Shown: positions 7,765-20,946 of the stretch, in pieces
How the letters are laid out: the number at the start of each line of letters is the position of its first letter
How positions within the stretch are numbered: the stretch's first letter is position 1
NCBI RefSeq assembly: GCF_000165485.1
Contig: NC_014623.1
Span: 7,396,893-7,460,892, forward strand
DNA from: Stigmatella aurantiaca DW4/3-1
Lineage (GTDB): Bacteria; Myxococcota; Myxococcia; Myxococcales; Myxococcaceae
Length of the DNA stretch: 64,000 nucleotides
Reading direction: 5' to 3'
Notes under the pieces: generated by a model
What the model was told of the DNA's origin: nothing
Seen by the model: only the letters and a program-made list of their open reading frames with translations
The model's database searches: none
Translations under genes and position numbers: made by a program

Positions 7765-8655
7765 CTACTGCCAACCCCCGATGCCTGTATCGAGCGCCAT
7801 CGCGGCAAACAGGCCCGTGAGGTAGAGCAGCGAATAGAAGAAGGTCTGGCGCGCCCACGGCTTGCCCATCTGCCGGAAGAAGCCCCACGCGCCCAGCGCC
7901 AGGAACACCAGTCCGAGCACCACCGCCGCGGCCAGATACCATCCGCCCGCGATGTGGAGTTGGTACGGCAGGAGCGTCATCGGCACCAGCGCCACCAGAT
8001 AGAGGACGATCTGAGCCCGGCTGGACTCGTCCCCCCGCTCCAGCGGCACGGACTTGAGGCCCGCGGCGGCGTACTCCTCCTTGCGGAAGAGGGCGATGGC
8101 CAGAAAGTGGGGGATCTGCCAGAGGAAGAGGATGGAGAAGAGGACGAAGCCGCCCGCGTCCACCACGCCCGTGACGGCCGTCCAGCCCATCAGCGGAGGC
8201 AGCGCCCCCGGCACCGCCCCGACCAGCATGGCCGCGGAGGTGCGCGCCTTGAGCGGCGTGTAGATGAGCACGTAGCTCAGCAACGCGGCGAGCCCCAGCA
8301 GGGCGGTCAGCAGGTTGGCCCCCAGGGCCAGGGCGGGCAGCGACACCGCCGCCAGAGACAACCCGAACCACAGCGCCACCCCAGGTTCCATGCGCCCGGA
8401 AGGCAGCGGGCGATTCGTGGTGCGCGCCATGAAGCGGTCACTGTGGCGCTCGAGGTAGCAGTTGAAGGCGTTGGCGGCGGCCACGGTGCCCGCAGTGGCC
8501 AGCAGCGTCACCAGGACGCGCGAGAAGTGCAGGTGCCCCGGGGCCAGCCATACGCCCCCCGCGGTGGTGGCGAGCACGAGACTCGACAACCGGGGCTTGG
8601 TGAGGGACAGCAAGTCCGACGCCGTGGTCGACAGGCTCGCAGCACGCGCGCTCAC
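7765..8655 (-). CDS. ctaB: Protoheme IX farnesyltransferase (heme o synthase)
   Basis: An inner-membrane prenyltransferase of the UbiA superfamily that transfers farnesyl to protoheme IX to give heme o for terminal oxidases. The first Asp-rich motif region reads NCYLERHSDRFMARTTNRPLP and the second loop YTPLKARTSAAMLVGAVPGALPPLMGW, with KPRLSSLVL near the N-terminus; around eight or nine hydrophobic spans follow. The frame is open further upstream, but a GTG at 8655 with TTGGAG before it gives 296 residues, the usual length, and begins just before the conserved SLTKPR segment. It shares an operon with the cupredoxin-like lipoprotein. Assignment is secure; the exact start is less so. Confidence 0.93.
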   Translation of the reverse strand: MSARAASLSTTASDLLSLTKPRLSSLVLATTAGGVWLAPGHLHFSRVLVTLLATAGTVAAANAFNCYLERHSDRFMARTTNRPLPSGRMEPGVALWFGLSLAAVSLPALALGANLLTALLGLAALLSYVLIYTPLKARTSAAMLVGAVPGALPPLMGWTAVTGVVDAGGFVLFSILFLWQIPHFLAIALFRKEEYAAAGLKSVPLERGDESSRAQIVLYLVALVPMTLLPYQLHIAGGWYLAAAVVLGLVFLALGAWGFFRQMGKPWARQTFFYSLLYLTGLFAAMALDTGIGGWQ

Positions 8656-8813
8656 GCAGACTCCAAGATGGGGGCTCGGCAGCCTCGCTGCCGGCGCGGT
8701 GAACGGAGGGTAGGACAACACCCTCCTACCCTTCACAGCCCCTCCCATACAGCCATCGAAGGCAGCCCGCAAGCGGAGCGCATCAGCCCCGCTTGTGGGG
8801 TGCAACGGAAGCG

Positions 8814-11174
8814 CTACCCGCCCGAGGCGAGCCGCTGCGCGTCGGAGGCGTGCTCTCCCTTCGGATCACGCTTGAGGTACTCCTGCGCGAGCGCCCGCAC
8901 CTTGTCGCCCTGCTTGCGATCCTTGCTGAGCGCCGAGGCGTAGAAGTAGTAGGCCGGGCTGTAGTTCTCGTCCGCGTTGAGCGCCTTCTGGTAGGCCTCC
9001 TCGGCCTTCGTCGCGTCGCCCTTGCCCTGGAAGACGCGGCCCAGCTCCGTGAGGGCCAGCGCGGCCCGGTCGGACTGACCCACGAACTCCTGGCTGGCCT
9101 TCTCGAGCTGCTCCTGGGCCTTCTCCCACTCGGAGCGCTCCCGGTAGATGCCGCCCATGGCCAACCGCGCCTCGGGGTTCTTGGCCTTCGGGTCCTTCAC
9201 CGCGCGCTGGTACTGCGTGATGGCATCGTCGAGCTTGCCCTGACGGCGGTAGGCGTTGCCGAGCATCACCACCAGCTTGGGGCTGTCGCCCATCGTCCGC
9301 AGGGCGGTGGTGAGCGCCTCGGCGGCTTCCTTCTCGCCGCCCTGCTTGCCCATGAGCGCCTTGGCCAGCTCCACATGGAACTGGGCGCGCGAGCTGTCCA
9401 TCTTGATGGCCTTGCGCATCTCCTCGGCCGCGGCGTCGGGCTGACCCTCGGCGAGCAGGCGGCGGCCCTTGATGAGCAGCAGCTCCGGGTTGGCCTTGTC
9501 GAGCGCGAAGCCGTCCTGCTCGGCCTTGAGCATGTCCGCGCGCGCCTTCTCCTTGTCCACCGGCACGCCAGTCGCCTCGGAGAGCTTCGCCTGGACATCC
9601 GGCTTGAGCGTGGCCATGGAGGCCGAGACGCGGCTCACCAACAGCGAGCGCGCCAGCTGCGCGGCGGCCAGCTGCCGTGGCGACGGCGGCGGATCGGCCA
9701 CCAACAGCTTCTTGAGCATCGCCGACGCCATCTCGAAGTTGGGCTCGTCCTGCTCGAGGATGAGCAGCCCCTTGCCGAGCAGCGACTCCGGGTGATCCTT
9801 CTCGTAGCGCAGGGCAAAGTCGTACTTCTGCCAGGCCACGGCATCCTGGCCGAGCCGGCGGTACACCGCACCCAGGCTTGCGTAGATGCGCGGGTCATCG
9901 GGAGACAGGCTCTGGGCCTTCTCCAAATTGTCGCGGGCATGCTCCAGGTCGCCCGCGTTCATCTGCACCAGGCCCAGCGTGAGGTAGAGCAGCGAGCTGG
10001 CCTTGCCCTCGGCATCGAAGGCCTTCACGCGGGTCTCGAGCTCGCCCAGCCCTTCCTTGCCCTTGCCCCCGTACGTCTTGATGAGGGCCTCGGAGGCATA
10101 CAGGTGGGAGCTGACCTCGGTCCCCTTCTTGGCCGCTGCCAGATGCTCCTCGGCCCGGCGGCGGGCATCGTCTCCGCCCCCGTGCTCGCCCCAGCGGATG
10201 GCGTAGGCGTAGGCCAGGTAGCCGTGCGCGGCGGTCCCGTCCGGGTACACTTCGAGCGCCTTGTCGGCGGCCTCGCAGGCCTTCTTGTACGAATCGAAGG
10301 AGTCGTGCTTGAGCTGCTCGGTGGCGGCGTCCAGTTGCTTCTTGTACTCGAGGTTGTTGCGCTTCGTCCGGCTCGAGACCACGGAGTAGCCGACCACGGA
10401 GGCCACGATCACCACGAAGAGCCCCAGCGTGATGTACTTGCTGGAGCTGTTCTGCTTCGCGCGGCGGCGGGGGCTGGCATCATCGTCGTCATCGACGTCG
10501 ATGTCGTCATCCTGCTCCACGGCCACCGGGCGCCGGGGGGTGGGCGCCACCGGGCGGGCCACGTTCTCCGTGCGGGCGGGCGTACCGTTGGGGCGGGCCA
10601 CCGGCAGGCCCGAGGCCACGGGCTGTGTCTGCACGGAGGCTGCCGCCACCGGTGCAGCGGCCACGGGAGCTGCCGCGACAGGCGCGGACGCCACCGGTGC
10701 AGCGGCCACGGGAGCGGGCGCCACCGGTGCGGGGGCGGCGGGCTTCGGCAGCTCTACCTTGTATTGCTGAATGAGCGAGAGGGTGTCCGAGTCGTTCGGA
10801 TCCACCTGCCAGGCCTTCAGCAGGTTGGCCTTGCCGGGCTCAGGTTCGCCGGTCTTCAGTTGCAGAGAGCCGGCCATGCGCAGGGCCGCCTTGTCCGCGG
10901 GCTGGACCTGAAGGGCGCTGAGGGCCTCCTCCAGCGCCTTCTTGTCCTTGCCCTGCTCGGCGTAGACGCGGGCCAGCAGCAGGCGAGGATCGGATGCATT
11001 GGGATGGGCTTTGACGCCCTTCTTGCATACGACCATCGCCTCCATGAAGCGGCCCATGCCCAGGTACGCCTCGGCGAGCGGCTTGTAAGCGTCGGACGAC
11101 GGATCGGCAGCGAAGGCATGCTCTAGCTTGGCAAGCTCGGCCGGGCTCAACGTCTTCGTAAGAGAGGTAGACAT
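8814..11174 (-). CDS. Large tetratricopeptide-repeat protein with one transmembrane segment
   Basis: A 786-residue protein. The N-terminal 160 residues are TPR repeats (AYKPLAEAYLGMGRFMEAM, LLLARVYAEQGKDKKALEE), followed by an Ala-Pro-Val-rich low-complexity stretch, an acidic run (EQDDDIDVDDDDD) next to a basic RRR, one membrane helix (YITLGLFVVIVASVVGYSVV) and about 500 residues of further TPRs ending in LAQEYLKRDPKGEHASDAQRL. It probably spans the inner membrane with a cytosolic TPR head and a large periplasmic TPR solenoid, acting as a scaffold. The ATG at 11174 starts the conserved-looking MSTSLTKTLSPAELAKLE; the longer frame is ignored. Partners are unknown. It is divergent from the tRNA-Ala gene. 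Confidence 0.8.
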   Translation of the reverse strand: MSTSLTKTLSPAELAKLEHAFAADPSSDAYKPLAEAYLGMGRFMEAMVVCKKGVKAHPNASDPRLLLARVYAEQGKDKKALEEALSALQVQPADKAALRMAGSLQLKTGEPEPGKANLLKAWQVDPNDSDTLSLIQQYKVELPKPAAPAPVAPAPVAAAPVASAPVAAAPVAAAPVAAASVQTQPVASGLPVARPNGTPARTENVARPVAPTPRRPVAVEQDDDIDVDDDDDASPRRRAKQNSSSKYITLGLFVVIVASVVGYSVVSSRTKRNNLEYKKQLDAATEQLKHDSFDSYKKACEAADKALEVYPDGTAAHGYLAYAYAIRWGEHGGGDDARRRAEEHLAAAKKGTEVSSHLYASEALIKTYGGKGKEGLGELETRVKAFDAEGKASSLLYLTLGLVQMNAGDLEHARDNLEKAQSLSPDDPRIYASLGAVYRRLGQDAVAWQKYDFALRYEKDHPESLLGKGLLILEQDEPNFEMASAMLKKLLVADPPPSPRQLAAAQLARSLLVSRVSASMATLKPDVQAKLSEATGVPVDKEKARADMLKAEQDGFALDKANPELLLIKGRRLLAEGQPDAAAEEMRKAIKMDSSRAQFHVELAKALMGKQGGEKEAAEALTTALRTMGDSPKLVVMLGNAYRRQGKLDDAITQYQRAVKDPKAKNPEARLAMGGIYRERSEWEKAQEQLEKASQEFVGQSDRAALALTELGRVFQGKGDATKAEEAYQKALNADENYSPAYYFYASALSKDRKQGDKVRALAQEYLKRDPKGEHASDAQRLASGG
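10645..10715. repeat. Direct repeats coding the Ala-Pro-Val linker
   Basis: Two identical 26-base copies (10645-10670 and 10690-10715) with a related third partial copy after them lie inside the TPR gene. They encode the repeated APVAAAPVA linker before the membrane helix. Such exact copies are prone to length change by slippage or recombination. Confidence 0.8.
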
Positions 11175-11260
11175 TCCTGGAAATGCGCCTGAGAAGGAGA
11201 GTTTTATGACACCCGCCTCGCTGCGCGTCAAATGCAGATAAGAGGTCGGACACCTGCTGC

Positions 11261-11289
11261 TTGACAGCACCACACGTGTCCGGTATCTC
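11261..11289 (+). promoter_or_regulatory. Sigma-70-type promoter of tRNA-Ala
   Basis: TTGACA at 11261-11266 and TATCTC at 11284-11289 are separated by exactly 17 bases. The -35 is perfect and the -10 is four of six. The tRNA begins about 66 bases downstream. A 7-bp inverted repeat (CGGACAC at 11247-11253, GTGTCCG at 11276-11282) surrounds the -35 and the spacer. Confidence 0.7.
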
Positions 11290-11355
11290 GCCCCTCGACT
11301 TCGGCGCGCCTTCCCGGGCCGACCGAAGGGTAGCCAACAGTTCCAGTCGCACTCC

Positions 11356-11428
<73 letters not shown>

Positions 11429-11440
11429 CTCGGTAGACGA

Positions 11441-11475
11441 AGGGCCTCACTGGAGACAGTGAGGCCCTTTGCATT
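11441..11475 (+). terminator. Rho-independent terminator after tRNA-Ala
   Basis: A perfect 12-bp stem (AGGGCCTCACTG with CAGTGAGGCCCT) closes a GAGA tetraloop and is followed by TTGCATTT. It begins 12 bases after the tRNA and shows that the tRNA is a single-gene transcript. Confidence 0.85.
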
Positions 11476-11524
11476 TGGGCCACAACCGAATTGCAAAGCC
11501 CCCCCGCTTTGTTATCCGGGGCCG

Positions 11525-12121
11525 ATGACCGAACAGCCTTCGCTCTCGCTCCCTGCCCGGCTCTGGTTGGCGTTCCTCTGCTTCTGGCGCGTGCTGGTGT
11601 CCCGCCCTTTCGCTCAGGCCGTCTGGCCCCTGAGTGCGTCTTACGACTCGGGCAAATGGGTCTCCGGCGCCCCCTCTCCTACCCCCCTGCCCTCGCCTGC
11701 TCCCCCGCCCAAGGCATCAGCCCCCGTGCCGCCCGAGCGCGAGCACGCCTCCGCCCTGGCGCTGCTGTCCATGCTCCAGCGAGAGGGGCGCCTGGTGGAC
11801 TTCCTCCAGGAGAACGTGGCCGCCTTCTCGGACGCCGAGGTAGGTGCCGCGGCGCGCATCGTCCACGAGGGTTGCCGCAAGGTGGTGAAGCAGTATCTCA
11901 CCCTGGAGCCTGTCCTTCCGGAGACAGAAGGCGCCAGCGTCACCGTCCCCCAGGGCTTCGATGCGAACCGCATCCGCCTCACCGGCAATGTCGCCGGCCA
12001 GCCCCCCCACGCCGGTTCGCTCAAGCACCACGGCTGGGTGACCAAGGAGGTGAAGTTCCCCTCGGTCAGCCCCGCGCTGGATCCGCGCGTGCTGGCCCCC
12101 GCTGAAGTCGAGCTTGCCTGA
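11525..12121 (+). CDS. DUF2760 family protein, first gene of an Hsp70-like operon
   Basis: A 198-residue protein recognised as DUF2760 by its hydrophobic N-terminus (LWLAFLCFWRVLVSRPFA), then a proline-rich segment, the helical LALLSMLQREGRLVDFLQENVAAFSDAEVGAAARIVHEGC, and the C-terminal part LTGNVAGQPPHAGSLKHHGWV with a His pair. To my knowledge this family is typically found upstream of Hsp70-like genes, as here, where two Hsp70-like genes follow within 26 and 21 bases. The N-terminal helix could anchor it to the membrane. A role as co-chaperone or client adaptor for the Hsp70 pair is inferred from the constant gene order only. The start is the ATG at 11525; the upstream frame runs through the tRNA terminator and is not coding. 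Confidence 0.8.
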   Translation: MTEQPSLSLPARLWLAFLCFWRVLVSRPFAQAVWPLSASYDSGKWVSGAPSPTPLPSPAPPPKASAPVPPEREHASALALLSMLQREGRLVDFLQENVAAFSDAEVGAAARIVHEGCRKVVKQYLTLEPVLPETEGASVTVPQGFDANRIRLTGNVAGQPPHAGSLKHHGWVTKEVKFPSVSPALDPRVLAPAEVELA

Positions 12122-12147
12122 CCCTCGCCCAGGAGCCCCGCCCACCT

Positions 12148-14001
<1,854 letters not shown>

Positions 14002-14022
14002 GAAGCACCGCACGGGAGGCTT

Positions 14023-16800
14023 ATGCGCATCGTTGGCATCGATCTGGGGACCACTCACTGCGCGGTCGCATCGGTGGACCCCGCACTTGGGACGGGCGCT
14101 CCCATCGAGGACTTCCCCATCCCCCAGCTCGTGCGGCAGGGAGAGGTAGCGCCGCGGGCCCTGCTGCCCTCGTGCATCTATGTCCCAGCGGGGCACGAGC
14201 TGGCCGGGGAATCGCTCCAGCTTCCGTGGGGCGACGCGGGCCCCTATGTGGTGGGTGAGTTCGCCCGGTGGCAGGGCGCCCGGGTACCAGGACGCCTGGT
14301 GGCCTCGGCGAAGAGCTGGCTGTGCCACCCCGGCGTGGACCGCTCCGCGCCCATTCTCCCGTGGGGGGCTTCGGCGGACGTGGCCAAGCTCTCCCCCGTG
14401 GAGGCCAGCGCCCTGTTGCTGTCCCATATGGCCCGGGCCTGGAACGCCGCGCACCCCCAGGTGCCCCTGGCGCAGCAGGAGGTCGTCATCACCGTGCCCG
14501 CCTCCTTCGACGAGGCCGCACGCGCCCTCACCGTGAGCGCGGCGCGCAAGGCGGGACTGGAGAAGTTCACCCTCCTGGAAGAGCCCCAGGCGGCCTTCTA
14601 CGACTACACCGCCCGGCACCGCTCGGACCTGGCCCGGGTGCTGGCGGACGTGCGCCTCGTGCTGGTGGTGGACGTGGGGGGCGGCACCACGGACTTCACC
14701 CTTGTCCACGCAGGCGTCTCCCCCGAGGGCCCCATGCTCCGGCGGCTGGCCGTGGGAGAGCACCTCATGCTGGGGGGCGACAACATGGACGCCGCCCTGG
14801 CGCGCCGGGTGGAGGAGAAGCTCTTTCCGGAGGGCCGCCGCCTCTCCGCGACCCAGTGGACCCAGGCCATCCAGGCCGCTCGCACCGCCAAGGAAGCCTT
14901 GCTCGGCCGGGAACCCCCGGAGCGCTACGGCATCTCGCTGGTGGCCGAGGGCAGCCGCCTCCTGGGGGGCTCCTTGTCCACGGAGCTGTCCCGCGCCGAG
15001 GCGGAGGCGCTCGTCCTCGATGGCTTCTTCCCCCTGTCCGGCCCCGGGGAAAGACCGCGCCGCGCCGCGCGCATGGCCTTGCAAGAGCTGGGGCTGTCGT
15101 ACGCCCAGGATGCCGCGGTGACACGCCACCTCGCCGCGTTCCTCCACCAGCACGCGGCCGCCGGCTTCGCGGCGCTGGGCGAGAGCCCTGCTTCCGCGGA
15201 CGCCCTGCCCCGTCCCGATGCCATTCTCCTCAATGGGGGCGTCTTCAATTCCCCCCGTCTCTCCGAGCGGCTGGTGGAGGCGCTCTCCGCGTGGTGGCCC
15301 GGCGCGCCGCGCATCCCCCTGCTGCGCCACGACTCGCTGGAGAAGGCCGTGGCCCGTGGGGCGGCCTACTACGGGCTGGTGCGGCGAGGCCACGGCCTGC
15401 GCATCGGCGGAGGGGCGGCGCGCGCCTATTACGTGGGCCTGGAGCGTCCCGCCGACAGCGGTGAACAGCCCCTGCTCTGCCTCATCCCTCGCGGCTTCGA
15501 GGAAGGCCAGGCGGTGGACCTCGGCGAGCGCCCCTTCACCCTCTCCCTCGGGAGGCCCGTGCAGTTCGCGCTCTACTCGACGACGAGCGATCGCATCGAC
15601 AAGCCGGGCGACATCGTCCCCCTGGCCGAGGACCTCAAGCCGCTGCCGCCCATCCACACGCTCCTCAAGGGCGCCTCGGGCAAGTGGGCGGAGGTGCCCG
15701 TGCACCTGCGCGCCGCGCTCACGGAGATCGGCACGCTGGAGCTGTTCTGCGTCTCCAACGTGGCGGACGAGCGCTGGCGGCTGGAGTTCGAGCTGCGGGG
15801 CGCGGTGGCCGGCAAGGACCTGACCGTCACCGAGTCCATGCCCGCGCGCTTCGCCGAGGCCAAGGAGAACGTGGAGCGCGTCTACGGCAACAAGCCGCTG
15901 CCCCTGGGCCCCAAGGACGTGAAGCAGCTCTCCAAGACGCTGGAGAAGGGGCTCGGCCCCCGCGACACCTGGCGCGTGCCCGTGCTGCGCGAGCTCTGGA
16001 GCTCGCTCTTCGCGGGCGCCAGCAAGCGCCGCCGCTCGGCGGACCACGAGCGCGTCTTCTACAGCCTTGCCGGCTACACGCTGCGGCCCGGCTTCGGCTA
16101 TCCGCTGGACCACTGGCGCGCGGAGCAGACCTTCGGCCTCTTCGAGCAGCTCGTGCAGTTCCACACCGAGAAGGCGGTGTGGATCGAATACTGGGTCATG
16201 TGGCGGCGCATCGCGGGCGGCCTCACCGAGGCGCAGCAGGCCAAGCTCTGGGCCTACCTGGAGCCGCACCTCGCCCGCAGGGTGCCCCCCGAGGCCGCCC
16301 TGCCCGGCAAGGTCAAGGGCATCCAGCCCGAGGGCCTGGAAGAAATGGTGCGCGCCGCGGCCTCACTGGAGCACCTGGAAGCCACGCAAAAGTCGGCGCT
16401 CGGCGGCTGGGTGGCCGCGCGCCTGAAAGCCGAGGCGAAATCCGGAGGGCCCTGGAGCTGGGCCCTCGGCCGGTTGGGGGCCCGGGTGCCGCTCTATGGC
16501 AGTGGCCACAAGGTGGTGGACGTGGGCACCGCCGAGGCATGGCTCTGGCTGCTGCTGGAGCTGGACCTGCGCCGCATCGACGGGGCCCCCTTCGCGGCGG
16601 CCCAGCTCGCACGGCTCACGGGAGACCGGACCCGCGACATTGATCCCGCCTTGCGGCTCCGGACGGCCCAGGCCCTTGCCGAGGCCAGCGCCTCCGCGAC
16701 GTGGATCCGCATGGTGAATGAGGTGGTCGCACTGGAGGCGGCCGATGAAGCCCGGGCCCTGGGAGACACCCTCCCCGCAGGCCTCAGCCTCTCACCGTGA
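14023..16800 (+). CDS. Hsp70-like chaperone with a long C-terminal extension (DUF3731-like)
   Basis: A 925-residue paralogue of the preceding protein. It repeats the same ATPase motifs (GIDLGTTHCAVASV; VVDVGGGTTDFTL; LLNGGVFNSP) and the same end of the beta domain (EIGTLELFC ... RWRLEFELRG, around residues 565-585). Instead of stopping there it continues for about 330 residues, mainly helical, with VYGNKPLPLGPKDVKQLSKTLEKGLGPRDTWRVPVLRELW and VWIEYWVMWRRIAGGL; this matches my memory of the DUF3731 domain that accompanies such Hsp70 proteins. The extension probably replaces the missing lid or recruits a partner. GGGAGG five bases before ATG and the 21-base gap mark it as the third gene of the operon. 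Confidence 0.85.
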   Translation: MRIVGIDLGTTHCAVASVDPALGTGAPIEDFPIPQLVRQGEVAPRALLPSCIYVPAGHELAGESLQLPWGDAGPYVVGEFARWQGARVPGRLVASAKSWLCHPGVDRSAPILPWGASADVAKLSPVEASALLLSHMARAWNAAHPQVPLAQQEVVITVPASFDEAARALTVSAARKAGLEKFTLLEEPQAAFYDYTARHRSDLARVLADVRLVLVVDVGGGTTDFTLVHAGVSPEGPMLRRLAVGEHLMLGGDNMDAALARRVEEKLFPEGRRLSATQWTQAIQAARTAKEALLGREPPERYGISLVAEGSRLLGGSLSTELSRAEAEALVLDGFFPLSGPGERPRRAARMALQELGLSYAQDAAVTRHLAAFLHQHAAAGFAALGESPASADALPRPDAILLNGGVFNSPRLSERLVEALSAWWPGAPRIPLLRHDSLEKAVARGAAYYGLVRRGHGLRIGGGAARAYYVGLERPADSGEQPLLCLIPRGFEEGQAVDLGERPFTLSLGRPVQFALYSTTSDRIDKPGDIVPLAEDLKPLPPIHTLLKGASGKWAEVPVHLRAALTEIGTLELFCVSNVADERWRLEFELRGAVAGKDLTVTESMPARFAEAKENVERVYGNKPLPLGPKDVKQLSKTLEKGLGPRDTWRVPVLRELWSSLFAGASKRRRSADHERVFYSLAGYTLRPGFGYPLDHWRAEQTFGLFEQLVQFHTEKAVWIEYWVMWRRIAGGLTEAQQAKLWAYLEPHLARRVPPEAALPGKVKGIQPEGLEEMVRAAASLEHLEATQKSALGGWVAARLKAEAKSGGPWSWALGRLGARVPLYGSGHKVVDVGTAEAWLWLLLELDLRRIDGAPFAAAQLARLTGDRTRDIDPALRLRTAQALAEASASATWIRMVNEVVALEAADEARALGDTLPAGLSLSP

Positions 16801-16902
16801 AGCCCGCCGGGCTCCCGGGACGCCCTTCAGCGGATGAAGCCCTCCCCAAAGGCCGGAGCAGAACTCCCGCCAGGAACAGGGCTTGCCGCCCGAGAGGCCG
16901 CC

Positions 16903-17370
16903 TCAGGCGTGCGCAGGCTCGTGGGGCGGTGGCTCGCCCTCCACCTGAGGCGCGAGAACCGGCTCGCTCAGGGCCACCTCCTCGGCCCCTGGCGGCTCGG
17001 CGGGGACGGCCTCGGCCGCCTCGGCGAGAACGGGCGCAGGGGTCACGACTTGAAGCGCGGGAGCGGGAACCGGGCTGGCCGGGGACTCCGCCACGGCGGC
17101 CTCGTCCTTGGGCTTCTTCGTCCCCGCCCCTGAACGGCACGTGCGGCACCAGGGCTGGTTGCGGATGGCGCCATCGGCCATCTTGCGCAGCCCGAACTGG
17201 GCCAGTGGCTTGAGCGTGCGGCACTTGATGCACATCAGCGAGATGAGCACCTCGTTGCCTTCCGCGTCGTAGACGGCGGATTTACGCCGCTTGCGCGGCT
17301 GCCCCGACTCGCGCGGCTGAGCTTTCTCAGGCGCGGGCGGCGCCATCATCGGGGTCACCTTGTAAAGCAT
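16903..17370 (-). CDS. Zinc-ribbon-like protein with Ala/Pro-rich tail
   Basis: A 155-residue protein not assigned to a named family. The central part has two Cys-x2-Cys pairs, MCIKCRTLKPLAQF and WCRTCRSG, about 28 residues apart, which would form one zinc knuckle as in HNH-adjacent or 'C4' treble-clef proteins. It is preceded by a strongly basic PRESGQPRKRRKS and followed by a long acidic Ala/Pro/Val-rich tail (EAAVAESPASPVPAPAL...). A nucleic-acid-binding role is plausible from the basic patch plus zinc ribbon. A GGAGGGAAG ribosome site lies just upstream of the ATG. It lies convergent with the Hsp70 operon, with 102 bases between stops. Confidence 0.65.
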   Translation of the reverse strand: MLYKVTPMMAPPAPEKAQPRESGQPRKRRKSAVYDAEGNEVLISLMCIKCRTLKPLAQFGLRKMADGAIRNQPWCRTCRSGAGTKKPKDEAAVAESPASPVPAPALQVVTPAPVLAEAAEAVPAEPPGAEEVALSEPVLAPQVEGEPPPHEPAHA

Positions 17371-19998
<2,628 letters not shown>

Positions 19999-20946
19999 AT
20001 GCGAGTGCTGGTCACGGGAGCAGACGGCTTCGCGGGACGCCACCTGTGCGCGCTGCTGCGCGCCTCGGGCGACGAGGTGGTGGAGGCACACGGGCCCCGC
20101 GCGGAAGGCATGAACAGCAACGCGCTGAACTTCGACATCGCGGACGAGGCGGCCGTGCGCGCGGCCGTGGAGAAGGCCCGTCCCGAGGGCGTCATCCACC
20201 TGGCGGGCTTTGCCTCCGTGGCCCGCAGCCATGGCAACCCAGCCCGTGTCTTCGCGGTCAACACCCAGGGCACGGTGAACCTGCTGATCGCCCTGCGGGA
20301 AGCCGCGCCCAAGACGCGCGTGCTGCTCATCAGCTCGGGCGAGGTGTATGGGCCCGTCACCGAAGGCACCCGGGCCGAGGAGACCTTGCCCCCCGTGCCG
20401 CTGAGCCCCTATGCGGCCTCGAAGATCGCCGCGGAGCTGGCGGGCGAGCAATTCTTCCGCAGCTACGGGTTGCCGGTGGTGCTGGCGCGGCCCTTCAACC
20501 ACCTGGGCGAGGGGCAGGACCCCACCTTCGTGGTGCCTTCGTTCGCCGCCCAGCTCCGAGCCATCGCCCAGGGCAAGGCCAGCCCGGTGCTGCGCACGGG
20601 AAACCTGGATGCCATCCGCGATTTCTCCCACGTGAAGGACGTGGTGGCCGCCTACCGCCTGCTGCTGACCGCGGGGGTGCCAGGGCAGACCTACAATGTC
20701 TGCAGCGGCACGGCCCGCTCCATCCGCGCCGTCCTGGAGGAGATGCTGGCCCTCTCGGGCGTGGCGGCCCGCATCGAGCTGGACCCCGCGCGCTTGAGGC
20801 CCTCGGAGATTCCAAGCCTGGTGGGCTCCCCGGACAAGCTCCGCGCCCTGGGGTGGCAGCCCAAATCCAGTGTCACCGAGGCGTTGCGCGAGGTGCTCGG
20901 CCCTGGGCTTCGCGCGGCGCCCGGAGCGCCGTCTCATAAACCGTGA
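19999..20946 (+). CDS. rmd: NDP-sugar reductase, probably GDP-4-keto-6-deoxy-mannose reductase
   Basis: A 315-residue NAD(P)-dependent epimerase/dehydratase-fold enzyme. It shows MRVLVTGADGFAGRHL at the N-terminus, SSGEVYG, the catalytic Tyr-x3-Lys in LSPYAASKIAAE, RPFNHLGEGQ, and RDFSHVKDVVAAY. These segments and direct adjacency to gmd point to Rmd, which yields GDP-D-rhamnose; GDP-6-deoxy-talose or GDP-fucose synthases are alternatives but the latter usually carry a different C-terminus. The last 74 bases overlap the 3' end of a convergent glycosyltransferase gene. Translation is probably coupled to gmd, since there is no independent ribosome site. Confidence 0.85.
   Translation: MRVLVTGADGFAGRHLCALLRASGDEVVEAHGPRAEGMNSNALNFDIADEAAVRAAVEKARPEGVIHLAGFASVARSHGNPARVFAVNTQGTVNLLIALREAAPKTRVLLISSGEVYGPVTEGTRAEETLPPVPLSPYAASKIAAELAGEQFFRSYGLPVVLARPFNHLGEGQDPTFVVPSFAAQLRAIAQGKASPVLRTGNLDAIRDFSHVKDVVAAYRLLLTAGVPGQTYNVCSGTARSIRAVLEEMLALSGVAARIELDPARLRPSEIPSLVGSPDKLRALGWQPKSSVTEALREVLGPGLRAAPGAPSHKP

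Noticed and set aside
8793-11126. A 777-codon frame antisense to the TPR gene
   Set aside because: Product is repetitive Leu/Gly/Arg/His without domains, caused by third-position GC; the minus-strand TPR pattern is real.
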